A DNA stretch of 16,707 nt from JAAYWY01 sp050945275 (GCA_050945275.1 JBMNSQ010000028.1:1-16707); one strand, 5' to 3'; counted from the stretch's first letter, positions 1 through 7,984 are shown. Program-made: numbers and translations. Notes: a model not told the origin generated them from the sequence alone.

Positions 1-38
1 GCCGGCCGGAGAAAACAGGAGAAGAATAGGGATTCGCT

Positions 39-67
39 TTGACCGCAGGTACTGGCTATGATATAAT
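39..67 (+). promoter_or_regulatory. Sigma-A-type promoter of the rpsF-ssb-rpsR operon
   Basis: A -35 box TTGACC (39-44) and a perfect -10 box TATAAT (62-67) are separated by exactly 17 bp, so transcription should start near 74. It is the only strong promoter before rpsF and leaves a leader of about 90 nt. Confidence 0.85.
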
Positions 68-80
68 CCAAGTCATGGTA

Positions 81-160
81 GTGCTTTAGCACTGCTCCCT
101 GCTCTGCTAGGAAGCAGGGCCGCAGGGCGTTGTCCCTGTAGTCCGAAGGGAGGAGGTGAG
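81..160 (+). ncRNA. S6:S18-type autoregulatory leader of rpsF mRNA
   Basis: The leader contains a small hairpin GTGC-TTTA-GCAC (81-92), then a 7-bp stem CCCTGCT (97-103) / AGCAGGG (113-119). The trinucleotide CCG (120-122) follows directly, then a second stem CAGGG (123-127) / CCCTG (134-138). A stem next to an exposed CCG before rpsF is the known signature of the mRNA element bound by the S6:S18 complex, where the CCG mimics the S18 site on 16S rRNA. Binding should repress translation of the operon. The match is by motif and position; no covariance model was run. Confidence 0.7.
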
Positions 161-164
161 GAAC

Positions 165-503
165 GTGGCCAGTTATGAGGTGATGTATGTTCTTGTCCCT
201 AATTTAGAGGAAGAAGCTTATGCAGCTGCGAACCAGAGGCTGTCCGATTTGATTACTGAGCAGGGCGGCCGGGTAGACAAGGTGGATGTTTGGGGCAAGC
301 GGCGTCTGGCCTACGAGGTGAAAAAACGGCGCGAAGGGTATTATACTCTGATCTATTTTGAAGCCCCGGCGGCAGCCGTCAAGGAACTCGACCGGGTGCT
401 TCGAATCAATGAGGATGTCCTTCGCCATATAATTGTACGGCATGAGGAAAAGGGTACCACCGCAGCTAAGGGGAAGGAGGCGGCAGCCAACAATGTTAAA
501 TAA
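165..503 (+). CDS. rpsF: 30S ribosomal protein S6
   Basis: S6 sits in the platform of the small ribosomal subunit and binds 16S rRNA together with S18. The 112-residue product has the family pattern: N-terminal YEVMYVLVPN, the middle VWGKRRLAYEVKKRREGYYTLIYFEA, and LDRVLRINEDVLRHIIVR. A charged Ala/Lys-rich tail follows. GTG at 165 was chosen because GGAGGAGG (149-156) then lies at normal spacing. The in-frame GTG at 156 is inside that ribosome binding site. It is the first gene of rpsF-ssb-rpsR and overlaps ssb by 11 nt, so the two are probably translationally coupled. Regulation is likely by the upstream leader. Confidence 0.95.
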   Translation: MASYEVMYVLVPNLEEEAYAAANQRLSDLITEQGGRVDKVDVWGKRRLAYEVKKRREGYYTLIYFEAPAAAVKELDRVLRINEDVLRHIIVRHEEKGTTAAKGKEAAANNVK

Positions 504-894
504 GATAATTCTTATTGGCCGACTTACCCGTGATCCGGAACTTCGTTATACCGCTTCGGGTATCCCTGTGGCCCACTTTAGCCTGGCAGTGGATCGTCCT
601 TTCACTAACCAACAAGGTGAGCGCGAAACAGATTTTATTGATATTGTGGTGTGGCGCAAATTGGCCGAGGTCTGCACTAACAACTTAGGCAAGGGCCGGT
701 TGGTGGCGGTGGAAGGGCGGCTTCAAATCCGTTCCTACGAGACGCAGGATGGACAAAAACGCCGGGTAGCGGAAGTGGTAGCTGAAAACGTACGCTTTTT
801 AGATTGGCCCAAGGACCGCAGCGGTACATCAGGTTCTAGTGGTGACAGTTTTGGTACTGAAGTAGCATTTAACCCGGACGACGTTCCCTTCTAA
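493..894 (+). CDS. ssb: Single-stranded DNA-binding protein
   Basis: SSB coats single-stranded DNA in replication, repair and recombination. The 133-residue protein has one OB fold, opening MLNKIILIGRLTRDPELRYT and continuing through FSLAVDRPF and TDFIDIVVWRKLAEVC. A short Ser/Gly-rich linker leads to the acidic C-terminal tip DDVPF, which docks partner proteins. ATG 493 is preceded by AAGGAGG (475-481). An in-frame start at 433 lies inside rpsF and would add residues unlike any SSB N-terminus. The placement between rpsF and rpsR is the standard bacterial arrangement. Confidence 0.96.
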   Translation: MLNKIILIGRLTRDPELRYTASGIPVAHFSLAVDRPFTNQQGERETDFIDIVVWRKLAEVCTNNLGKGRLVAVEGRLQIRSYETQDGQKRRVAEVVAENVRFLDWPKDRSGTSGSSGDSFGTEVAFNPDDVPF

Positions 895-922
895 TATTAT
901 GCTAAGAGAAGGAGGGAAGATT

Positions 923-1153
923 ATGGCACGCCATGACCGGCGACGGGGCAGAAAGCGTGTGTGTAACTTTTGTGTTGACAAGATTGATTATATCGATTAC
1001 AAAGATGCACCGCGGCTTAGACGGTACATTACCGAACGAGCTAAGATTTTACCCCGCCGTATCACTGGGAATTGTGCTCGGCACCAGCGTCAACTGACGG
1101 TAGCTATTAAACGCGCCCGTAGTATGGCTCTACTGCCGTTTAATATGGAATAA
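923..1153 (+). CDS. rpsR: 30S ribosomal protein S18
   Basis: S18 is the S6 partner in the 30S platform. The 76-residue product shows the family core DAPRLRRYITERAKILPRRITG, followed by HQRQLTVAIKRARSMALLPF. It is the zinc-binding (C+) form, with C14-x2-C17 near the N-terminus and C51-x2-H54 later. Many bacteria also carry a zinc-free paralogue; none is seen here. ATG 923 has GGAGGG (911-916) in front. The in-frame ATG at 899 would add eight residues and has no ribosome binding site. It ends the operon, 8 nt before a terminator hairpin. Confidence 0.96.
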   Translation: MARHDRRRGRKRVCNFCVDKIDYIDYKDAPRLRRYITERAKILPRRITGNCARHQRQLTVAIKRARSMALLPFNME

Positions 1154-1160
1154 ATTATTA

Positions 1161-1181
1161 GGCGCCATCCGGCGCCTTTTT
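1161..1181 (+). terminator. Intrinsic terminator after rpsR
   Basis: GGCGCC (1161-1166), loop ATCC, GGCGCC (1171-1176) and then TTTTT. The stem is short but entirely G/C and is followed at once by the T run, so it should end the rpsF-ssb-rpsR transcript. Confidence 0.8.
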
Positions 1182-1185
1182 CGTT

Positions 1186-1227
1186 CTTCTAGGTTGTGTT
1201 CGCACAAGAAGTACCATATGCTATAAT
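1186..1227 (+). promoter_or_regulatory. Promoter of the SCIFF peptide gene, with an adjoining hairpin
   Basis: The -10 box TATAAT (1222-1227) is preceded by TGC, giving an extended -10. The best -35 at 17-bp spacing is weak (TTCGCA, 1199-1204). That -35 lies in an inverted repeat, TTGTG-TTCG-CACAA (1194-1207), extended by outer arms CTTC (1186-1189) and GAAG (1208-1211). The repeat could be an operator or simply a DNA palindrome. Confidence 0.55.
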
Positions 1228-1259
1228 ATAAGGAAGCAGTGGAAGGAGGAGAAGAGAAT

Positions 1260-1415
1260 ATGAGCGGTAAACATATTAAGACGGTGCACAAAGGGCAACT
1301 ACAAAAAAGTCTAGAAGATGGCGGTTGTGGCAATTGCCAGAACTCCTGTCAGTCGGCCTGCAAGACTTCATTGACAGTAGGTAACCAAAGCTGCGAGAAT
1401 ACGCGGCGGCGTTAG
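1260..1415 (+). CDS. scfA: SCIFF ranthipeptide precursor, five-cysteine variant
   Basis: This 51-residue peptide is the substrate of the radical SAM maturase encoded next. SCIFF means six cysteines in forty-five residues; it is an almost universal clostridial ribosomal peptide of unclear biological role. The N-terminus has the family leader (KHIKTVHKGQLQKSLED), followed by the Cys-rich core. Cysteines are at 23, 26, 30, 34 and 45, spaced as in the family. Position 38, where the fifth cysteine belongs, is Leu (TTG, 1371-1373). The studied thioether joins a Cys to a Thr five residues on; the equivalents here, C34 and T39, are kept. AAGGAGGAG (1243-1251) precedes ATG 1260. Confidence 0.9.
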   Translation: MSGKHIKTVHKGQLQKSLEDGGCGNCQNSCQSACKTSLTVGNQSCENTRRR

Positions 1416-1424
1416 TCAGGTTTT

Positions 1425-1459
1425 AGCCCGCGGCGAAAACGAACGCCAGCGGGCTCAAT
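1425..1459 (+). terminator. Intercistronic hairpin between SCIFF peptide and maturase
   Basis: AGCCCGC (1425-1431) pairs with GCGGGCT (1449-1455). GGCG (1432-1435) / CGCC (1444-1447) extends the stem across a single bulged A. Only a weak CAATTTT tract follows. It may act as a partial terminator or 3' stabiliser that keeps precursor mRNA more abundant than maturase mRNA. Confidence 0.55.
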
Positions 1460-1480
1460 TTTGCTGGGGAGCGAGAGACG

Positions 1481-2848
1481 ATGAATAAAGCGGGACAAGT
1501 ACATACATTTAAGTGTTTTGATACCCACCTGGCGCTAGATGTAGAAAGCGGCAGCTTGCATGTTATTGACGAGCTCATGTTTGATCTACTCAAGCTGTTC
1601 CCCGATAAATCAGAAGCGGAGATTATGGCTGCTTTGGTTCCGCACTACGGCCAGGACCAGGTACTTGAGGCATGGGCGGAGGTGGAGAAAGCACAGGCCG
1701 AGGGGTTGTTATTTAGTCCACCAGTAATAGAAAACTGGGCACTGTCTGGGGAACCAGTGTTAAAGGCGCTTTGTCTTCATGTTGCCCATGATTGCAACCT
1801 CCGCTGCCGCTACTGCTTTGGCGAAGGCGGGGAGTTCGGTGGTCCGCGGGAGCTAATGTCATTCGAGGTAGCACGAAAAGCGGTGGACCTTTTATTACGC
1901 CAGTCAAAAGAACGGGCGTTATGTGAGATTGATTTTTTTGGCGGTGAACCTCTTCTTAATTTACCGGTGGTAAGAGAGACGGTGGATTACGCCCGGCGAG
2001 AAGGGTCTTTGCACGATAAGAATTTTAAGTTCACCCTGACCACCAATGGCGTGCTTCTCACAGAAAAAGTGCGCCAGGAACTGACCGAGCTTGGCCTGTC
2101 GCTGGTGCTAAGCTTAGACGGTCGCCAAGAGGTCCAAGATTATATGCGCCCACTTACCAAAGAACGTGGCTCGTATGATCGTGTAGTGCCCAATATACTA
2201 GCAACCATAGCTGATGAGCCAGAGGGTGACTGGTGGGTGCGAGGAACCTTTACACGCCACAATAAAGATTTTGCCACTGATGCTGCCCATCTGCTGGAGC
2301 TAGGTATCAGGCGGTTTTCGTTGGAACCGGTGGTGGCTCTCCCGCCAGCCCCTTATGCTTTAACTGCCGACGATCTTCCAGAGGTATTTGCCGAATACGA
2401 AAGACTAGCCCAGCTTTGTTTAACTGAAATAGAGGCTGGCCGGCCACTTAAGTTTTTCCACTTTGAAGTAGACCTAGAACACGGGCCCTGCTTGGCGAAG
2501 CGTTTTACCGGCTGTGGGGCTGGCCATGAATATTTTGCTGTAGCGCCAAACGGCGACATTTATCCGTGTCATCAATTTGTTGGCCGTGAGGGGTATAAAC
2601 AAGGTAGCGTTAAGTCCGGTATTGACCGACCCGATTTAGTAACCCGATTTCGCCAGAACACCCTTTTAACCAAAGACGAATGCCGTTCGTGCTTTGCCCG
2701 CTACTTTTGCGGTGGTGGCTGCCACGCCAATGCAGATCTTTTCTCTGGCAACATCCACCAGCCTTATGAGCTTGGCTGTCAGCTGGAGCGCAAACGAGTG
2801 GAGCTGGCTTTGTATTTACGGGCGGCGGGTAGCAGGATTTTACTCTAG
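1481..2848 (+). CDS. scfB: SCIFF radical SAM maturase (thioether-forming)
   Basis: This 455-residue enzyme binds [4Fe-4S] clusters and S-adenosylmethionine and forms Cys-to-Thr thioether crosslinks in the SCIFF peptide. The first ~90 residues fit the peptide-recognition (RRE-like) region. The radical SAM motif CNLRCRYCF places C105, C109 and C112. A C-terminal SPASM region is rich in cysteines, with CGAGHEYFAVAPNGDIYPC followed by CRSCFARYFCGGGC and a final GC; these would hold two auxiliary clusters. Length and domain order match characterised homologues such as Tte1186 and CteB. The gene lies 65 bp after its substrate gene. ATG 1481 follows GGGGAG (1466-1471). Confidence 0.95.
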   Translation: MNKAGQVHTFKCFDTHLALDVESGSLHVIDELMFDLLKLFPDKSEAEIMAALVPHYGQDQVLEAWAEVEKAQAEGLLFSPPVIENWALSGEPVLKALCLHVAHDCNLRCRYCFGEGGEFGGPRELMSFEVARKAVDLLLRQSKERALCEIDFFGGEPLLNLPVVRETVDYARREGSLHDKNFKFTLTTNGVLLTEKVRQELTELGLSLVLSLDGRQEVQDYMRPLTKERGSYDRVVPNILATIADEPEGDWWVRGTFTRHNKDFATDAAHLLELGIRRFSLEPVVALPPAPYALTADDLPEVFAEYERLAQLCLTEIEAGRPLKFFHFEVDLEHGPCLAKRFTGCGAGHEYFAVAPNGDIYPCHQFVGREGYKQGSVKSGIDRPDLVTRFRQNTLLTKDECRSCFARYFCGGGCHANADLFSGNIHQPYELGCQLERKRVELALYLRAAGSRILL

Positions 2849-2895
2849 CTGGAAAGAATATACTAAAGGTTGTCTTTACGAAGGAGGGCGGGGCC

Positions 2896-3213
2896 ATGAA
2901 GGCAAGAGAGACAGAGCTTGATATTACAAAAAATGTAAGAGCTCTCGAATGGCTCAAAACCGAGCTGCTGGCTGCGGTAACCCTTGTCTTTAGGGCAGCT
3001 GCCAAGGGTTCGGAGGACATTTTGGCCGATGCTTTAGCACAAGTAGTGCTTATCGTCTACCTGTTAGGGCGTCGCCTTGGCGTCGGCTTTTCGACGTTAG
3101 ATAACAAGCTGATGGCTATGTCTCGCCAAGGTATAGCCGACGATCATCAATTGGAGAAATGGTACGGCGATTTGTCAGCGCTCGATAAGTACCTAAGAAC
3201 AAGTAAGAGGTGA
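2896..3213 (+). CDS. MazG-like family protein
   Basis: The 105-residue protein resembles the small clostridial MazG-like family (PF12643-type). The shared features are the pattern EWLKTELLAAV, a helical middle ADALAQVVLIVYLLGRRLG, and the closing motif LEKWYGDLSALDKYL. True MazG and other all-alpha NTP pyrophosphohydrolases bind Mg through an ExxE...ExxD set. Only scattered acidic residues (around ED 40-41) are visible here, so NTP hydrolysis is not assured. AAGGAGG (2881-2887) precedes ATG 2896. The stop overlaps the first possible start of the next gene, so it probably opens the following + strand operon. Confidence 0.75.
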   Translation: MKARETELDITKNVRALEWLKTELLAAVTLVFRAAAKGSEDILADALAQVVLIVYLLGRRLGVGFSTLDNKLMAMSRQGIADDHQLEKWYGDLSALDKYLRTSKR

Positions 3214-3218
3214 AGCCT

Positions 3219-4169
3219 GTGGACCCCAAAAGGTCGACGCGCTCGTTGGTGGAAGCAGCATTTTTATCTGCTCTTACCGTGGTTTTTTGTTTAGCTACCA
3301 TATATCTTCCGGTGCTAGGGCTTCTCACTAGCTTTTTTTGGCCAGTTCCTATTGTTTTGCTAGGAGTTCGCCACGACTTACGCTTGTCGGTGTTAGCTAC
3401 AGTGGTGGCAGGTATAATTGTGGCTATTTTGGCCGGGCCGCTCACAGCGATTAGTATGTTCCTAGGACTTGGCGTTTTGGGGTTGGTACTGGGAACGGCC
3501 ATGCGACAACGAAAGGCGCCACTTACAGCTGTGGGAATGGGTGCGATTGCCCTTCTTATTTCCATGCTATTGTTATTTGTTTTATCCCTTGTTGTAATGG
3601 GGATTAATCCATTGGACAGTTATCTTACTTTGTATCAGGAGTCCATGGAAGGTACTATGAATTTATACCGGCGGTTTGGGATAAGCGGCGATAATTTAGA
3701 GCAGATGGAAGATACGCTAGCGCAAAGCCTAGCTATGATGCGTTACTTGTTACCTATGGCGCTCGTGGCCGGAAGTTTAATTTTGGCGCTGCTGAACTTT
3801 CTTTTGGCCCGGTCGATATTGGGGCGCTTAGGGGTAAGTTATCCCGGGTTCGCGCCCTTTAGTACCTGGCACCTGCCCCGTAGTGTGTTACTGGGTTATA
3901 TAGTGGGCATCTTGTTTTTGGTCGGCAGCAGTTATAGCGGACAAGAACTATTGAAACATATTGGGGTCAACGTTCAAGCTATTTTTCAGATGGCTATTAT
4001 GATTCAAGGATTAGCTGTTGCTTGGCATTTCATGGAACAATATCGGCTGCCCAAGGGATTTCGCTTGCTAGTAGTTTTTCTAACATTGTTTACACCCTTC
4101 TTTGCCCAAGGATTATTTTTTGCCGGTTTGTTCGATCTGTTTATGGACTTTCGCCGCCTACAAGTGTAA
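3219..4169 (+). CDS. YybS-type DUF2232 integral membrane protein
   Basis: The protein has about 316 residues. Hydrophobic segments spread over its whole length suggest around eight membrane spans, with a central extramembrane stretch near the residues ISGDNLEQMEDTLAQ. It matches the YybS/DUF2232 family, whose gene usually precedes gdpP in Firmicutes. Its biochemical role is not settled; a transport or ligand-binding function has been proposed from its resemblance to ECF-type S components. GTG 3219 is preferred because AGAGGTGA (3206-3213) is then correctly spaced. GTG 3210, which overlaps the preceding stop, is the alternative and adds three residues. Confidence 0.82.
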   Translation: MDPKRSTRSLVEAAFLSALTVVFCLATIYLPVLGLLTSFFWPVPIVLLGVRHDLRLSVLATVVAGIIVAILAGPLTAISMFLGLGVLGLVLGTAMRQRKAPLTAVGMGAIALLISMLLLFVLSLVVMGINPLDSYLTLYQESMEGTMNLYRRFGISGDNLEQMEDTLAQSLAMMRYLLPMALVAGSLILALLNFLLARSILGRLGVSYPGFAPFSTWHLPRSVLLGYIVGILFLVGSSYSGQELLKHIGVNVQAIFQMAIMIQGLAVAWHFMEQYRLPKGFRLLVVFLTLFTPFFAQGLFFAGLFDLFMDFRRLQV

Positions 4170-4181
4170 GGAGAGATAGCC

Positions 4182-6134
4182 ATGGGCTTTAAGCGCCTCC
4201 TTAGTAAAATGCCAGGTGGGATTTATTGGCTGTTGCTGTGGCAGCTGGTATGTTTGGCCTGGCTTAAACCGTCACTGGCGCTTCTGGGGTTAATTATAAC
4301 GCTGGGCTTATTGTGGTTTGAGTGGCGCCAAGTTAGCCGATTGCCGGCTACCCCGGCCAAGGCTGATCTAGGCGGCCATTATGAAGGTATTGCTCGCAAG
4401 GCGTGGCTTAGGTCACCTATCCCAGTGGTATTGCTAAACAGAAAGGAACGTATCCTGCTAGCGAGCAGATCTTTTACGACTCTATTTCCCGGCATACAGC
4501 GCGGCTGCAAGTTACCGGACGATGTGCATAGCTTGCTTAGCGATGAAACAGAGTCCCTCCTGGAGGTTAATGGTTCTAAGTACCGGACAGCATGGCAAGA
4601 ATACGAAACTATCAGCGGTACGGTACGGGCGTTATACCTAATCGATGAAAGCGAGCAGCACCGGCTGGAGCAGCTACTTAAAGACCAATCCCCGGTGCTG
4701 GGACTTCTTCATGTGGATAACTACGAGGAAGTTCTGGCAGGGACGCCCGAGGCGCAGCGACCGCTTTTAAAAGCAGCCATCGATAAGCTTCTTACCGATT
4801 GGGGCCAAAACAATCATGCTTATTTGCGCCGTAATGCGGAGGATCGCTATACCCTGGTGCTGGTGGGAAAAGGGTTGGCGCGGTGTCAAGAAGATAAATT
4901 TGCTCTCCTTGATCGGGTAAAGGAAATTAGTTTTGGCAACAACCTCCCTGTAACTATTAGCATTGGTCTTGGAACTGGCTCGACTGATTTAATAGAGCTA
5001 GCTGGGTACGCTCAGCAGGCGCTGGACCTGGCACTAGGTCGTGGTGGTGACCAAGCTGTTATCAAGACGCCCACTGATTTTTCCTATTACGGTGGCAAGA
5101 GTATGGCTCCCGAAAAGCGCACCAAAGTGCGGGCGCGAGTAATAGCCCAAGCCCTAAGAGAACTGATCAGAGGGGCCGACCGGGTGTTGGTTATGGGCCA
5201 TGCCAGTGCCGATCCCGACAGTTTAGGAGCAGCGGTGGCCTTGGCTAAAGCAGCACGCGATTTAGAGCGACCCGGTTATGTCGTACTAGAAGAAGTCACT
5301 CCTTCCATTGACAAGATCTATGACTACCTAAGCGAACATGAAACTTATCATGATGTCTTTGTAGAGTCGGGTGCGGCCAGCCGGTTGGTTTCGTCCGAGA
5401 CACTTCTTATTGTGGTCGATACCCATAAGCCGTCACTGGTAGAGGCGCCGCGGCTACTTAATCGGGTAAAGAAAGTGGTAGTTATCGACCACCATCGCCG
5501 AGCGGAAGAGTTTATCGCCGATCCGACCCTTATTTATCTCGAAAGCTACGCTTCTTCCACATCGGAGCTAGTTACGGAGGTTCTGCAGTACCTAGATGAG
5601 GTGAAGCTGACATCCTTGGAGGCTACAAGCTTGCTAGCCGGTATTACTGTGGACACTAAGAACTTTGCTTTTCAGACAGGGGTCCGGACCTTTGAAGCAG
5701 CTGCTTATCTTAGACGAGTAGGGGCTGATGCTCGCTTAATTCAACGATTGTTTCAGGACGATTTGGCATCTTTTGTTCAACGAGCTGCGATTATCGAATC
5801 TACTACCTTACTTCCCGGTGGGCTGGCTTTAGCTAAGATTGATCATGCTACTTCTGACAGTCAACTGCTAGCTGCTCAAGTAGCTAATGAACTGCTTAAT
5901 ATCGAGGAGATTAAAGCGTCGTTCGTGGTTTATCCGCACCGGGAGGGAGCAGCAGTGAGCGCCCGCTCGCTCGGTGATGTTAACGTCCAGGTCTTAATGG
6001 AGAAGATCGGCGGCGGTGGGCATCTAAATATCGCTGGGGCTCAGTTAAAAGGCATGACGGTGGACTCGGCTATGAATAAACTACGTTTGGTTTTAGATGA
6101 TTACCTAACAGAGGAAGGTGAAGAAGCAGAATGA
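4182..6134 (+). CDS. gdpP: Cyclic-di-AMP phosphodiesterase GdpP
   Basis: GdpP is a membrane-anchored enzyme that cleaves c-di-AMP to pApA, so it affects osmotic balance, the cell wall and beta-lactam tolerance. The 650 residues show two N-terminal membrane helices (~12-48), a PAS-like domain (~70-155), a degenerate GGDEF domain (~165-305), then DHH and DHHA1 domains. The catalytic metal motifs are intact: H340-x3-D344-x-D346, D413-T-H415, D436-H437-H438, and GGGGH (610-614) in DHHA1. The GGDEF signature itself is absent, as is usual in the family. AAGGAGAG lies before ATG 4182. It shares an ATGA overlap with rplI, which fits the common yybS-gdpP-rplI order. Confidence 0.95.
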   Translation: MGFKRLLSKMPGGIYWLLLWQLVCLAWLKPSLALLGLIITLGLLWFEWRQVSRLPATPAKADLGGHYEGIARKAWLRSPIPVVLLNRKERILLASRSFTTLFPGIQRGCKLPDDVHSLLSDETESLLEVNGSKYRTAWQEYETISGTVRALYLIDESEQHRLEQLLKDQSPVLGLLHVDNYEEVLAGTPEAQRPLLKAAIDKLLTDWGQNNHAYLRRNAEDRYTLVLVGKGLARCQEDKFALLDRVKEISFGNNLPVTISIGLGTGSTDLIELAGYAQQALDLALGRGGDQAVIKTPTDFSYYGGKSMAPEKRTKVRARVIAQALRELIRGADRVLVMGHASADPDSLGAAVALAKAARDLERPGYVVLEEVTPSIDKIYDYLSEHETYHDVFVESGAASRLVSSETLLIVVDTHKPSLVEAPRLLNRVKKVVVIDHHRRAEEFIADPTLIYLESYASSTSELVTEVLQYLDEVKLTSLEATSLLAGITVDTKNFAFQTGVRTFEAAAYLRRVGADARLIQRLFQDDLASFVQRAAIIESTTLLPGGLALAKIDHATSDSQLLAAQVANELLNIEEIKASFVVYPHREGAAVSARSLGDVNVQVLMEKIGGGGHLNIAGAQLKGMTVDSAMNKLRLVLDDYLTEEGEEAE

Positions 6135-6577
6135 AAGTAATACTATTGCAAGATGTGCCTCGTCTAGGTAAACGGGGCGATGTGGTGAACGTGAACGATG
6201 GTTATGCTCGTAATTACCTACTTCCTCGCCGGTTAGCCCAGGAGGCCACAAAAGGCAGCCTCAAGGAAGTAGAGCGCCGGCTTAAGGCTCAAGCAAAAAA
6301 AGAAAAGCAGGCTGAACAAGAAGCCCGGGCTCTGGCCGAAAGGTTGTCCGGAACTGAAGTGGCGGTAACCGCCCGCGCCGGTGAGGGAGGGCGTCTTTTT
6401 GGTTCAATTACCAACCAAGATGTTGCCGATGCAATAGAGAAACAGCTCAAGCTAACGATCGATAAAAGAAAGATCGAATTAAAAGAGCCCCTAAAGGCCT
6501 TAGGGGAACATAAGGTGACGCTCAGACTATATACCGATGTTACCTCCGAGATAGTAGTTAAGGTGGTAACCGAATAG
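6131..6577 (+). CDS. rplI: 50S ribosomal protein L9
   Basis: L9 binds 23S rRNA through its N-terminal domain and projects from the large subunit, where it helps maintain reading frame. The 148-residue product opens MKVILLQDVPRLGKRGDVV and continues NVNDGYARNYLLPRRLA, the family signature. A long charged Lys/Glu/Ala-rich connecting helix (~45-75) leads to the C-terminal domain with GRLFGSITNQDVADAI. The length is typical. The start overlaps the gdpP stop by 4 nt. Confidence 0.97.
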   Translation: MKVILLQDVPRLGKRGDVVNVNDGYARNYLLPRRLAQEATKGSLKEVERRLKAQAKKEKQAEQEARALAERLSGTEVAVTARAGEGGRLFGSITNQDVADAIEKQLKLTIDKRKIELKEPLKALGEHKVTLRLYTDVTSEIVVKVVTE

Positions 6578-6643
6578 ACAAGATGAGGGCAGCTCTAACT
6601 TATTAATAGGGGAACTTCCGGAATCTAAGGGAGAGAAGAGACT

Positions 6644-7984
6644 ATGGTCCTTAGTTTTACCGACCGGTTACCACCATGCAATGTGGAAGCGGAGCAGTCG
6701 GTACTAGGAGCGATGCTACTCGATAGCGAAGCCGTAATTACCGCCACGGAGATTCTTCGCACCGAAGATTTGTACCAGGAAAACCACCAACTGATATTCA
6801 AGGTTATGCAGGATCTGTCTCTTCGCGGGATAGCCTGCGACTTGGTAACAGTGAGCGAGGCTTTGCACCAGGAGGGGAAACTGGAGCAGGTGGGTGGTGT
6901 CGGGTATCTGTCCGATTTGGCATCGGCCGTTCCCAGTACGTCTAATGTGGAGTATTATGCTCGTATCGTAGAAGAGAAGTCACTTCTGCGCCAGTTAATT
7001 CGCGAGGCTAACCGAATTATCGAGCACAGCTATGCGGCGGCCGATGATGCGACCGCTATCTTGGATCAGGCAGAAAAGGCGATTTTGGATGTAGCTCAGC
7101 GCCGCAGCGGACAAGATTTTCTGCCCATCCGCGACGCATTGGTGGACGCTTTTGACCGGATTGAATACTTGGCTCAGAACCAGGGAGGTATTCCCGGGAT
7201 TCCCACCGGGTTTCGCGATTTAGATCGACTTACAACTGGTTTGCAGCCATCGGATTTTATTGTAGTGGCGGCTCGTCCGTCCATGGGTAAAACCAGTCTA
7301 TGCTTAAATATTGCACAACATGTAGCCATTAACCATAACAAGCCAGTGGCTCTTTTTAGTCTAGAGATGTCCCGGGAGCAGCTGGTACAACGTTTGCTGT
7401 CAGCCGAGGCTCGCATAGAGGGCCAAAAATTAAGAACCGGTACGTTAGACGAGGACGACTGGCCCCGGCTGGTGGCGGCCATGGGACGCTTGTCGGAGGT
7501 CCCTATTTTTATCGATGACAGCGCCGCTCTTACAGCCATGGATATAAGGGCCAAAACCCGGCGTTTGGTTCAAGAGCAGGGACCGGGGCTGGTTATTATC
7601 GATTATCTTCAGCTTATTGCTGGTCATGGCCGAGGCGATAGTCGGCAGCAGGAGATTTCCGAGATATCCCGGGCCCTAAAGGCACTGGCTCGAGAGGTAA
7701 AATGCCCGGTAGTGGCACTGTCCCAGCTGTCGCGTGCCGTAGAGCAAAGACAAGACAAACGTCCCGTGCTCTCGGACCTACGAGAGTCGGGAGCCATCGA
7801 GCAAGATGCTGACTTGGTAGCTTTTATTTATCGTGACGAATACTACAATCCCGATTCGGAAAAAAGAGGCATTGCCGAAGTGATAGTAGCCAAACAGCGT
7901 AATGGCCCCACCGGTGTGGTGCAATTGGCGTTCTTAAACGACTATACATTATTTCATGATTTGGCCCTAGATCCGTTACCATGA
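6644..7984 (+). CDS. dnaB: Replicative DNA helicase DnaB
   Basis: The hexameric 5'-3' replication-fork helicase (called dnaC in Bacillus). The N-terminal domain opens DRLPPCNVEAEQSVLGAMLL and includes SNVEYYARIVEEKSLLRQLI. The RecA-like C-terminal domain has Walker A ARPSMGKTS (K216), FSLEMSREQLVQRLL, Walker B LVIIDYLQLI, and SDLRESGAIEQDADLV. The 446-residue length is normal and no intein is present. ATG 6644 is preceded by GGGAGAG (6629-6635). It follows rplI by 66 bp, a conserved order in Firmicutes, and is followed by two genes for likely loading factors. Confidence 0.97.
   Translation: MVLSFTDRLPPCNVEAEQSVLGAMLLDSEAVITATEILRTEDLYQENHQLIFKVMQDLSLRGIACDLVTVSEALHQEGKLEQVGGVGYLSDLASAVPSTSNVEYYARIVEEKSLLRQLIREANRIIEHSYAAADDATAILDQAEKAILDVAQRRSGQDFLPIRDALVDAFDRIEYLAQNQGGIPGIPTGFRDLDRLTTGLQPSDFIVVAARPSMGKTSLCLNIAQHVAINHNKPVALFSLEMSREQLVQRLLSAEARIEGQKLRTGTLDEDDWPRLVAAMGRLSEVPIFIDDSAALTAMDIRAKTRRLVQEQGPGLVIIDYLQLIAGHGRGDSRQQEISEISRALKALAREVKCPVVALSQLSRAVEQRQDKRPVLSDLRESGAIEQDADLVAFIYRDEYYNPDSEKRGIAEVIVAKQRNGPTGVVQLAFLNDYTLFHDLALDPLP

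Noticed and set aside
3116..3565. 149-codon minus-strand frame
   Set aside because: Antisense to the YybS-type gene and the MazG-like gene; its low-complexity Thr/Ala/Pro composition is typical of a shadow frame.
7174..7554. 126-codon minus-strand frame
   Set aside because: Antisense shadow of dnaB with a Ser/Arg-rich composition and no ribosome binding site.
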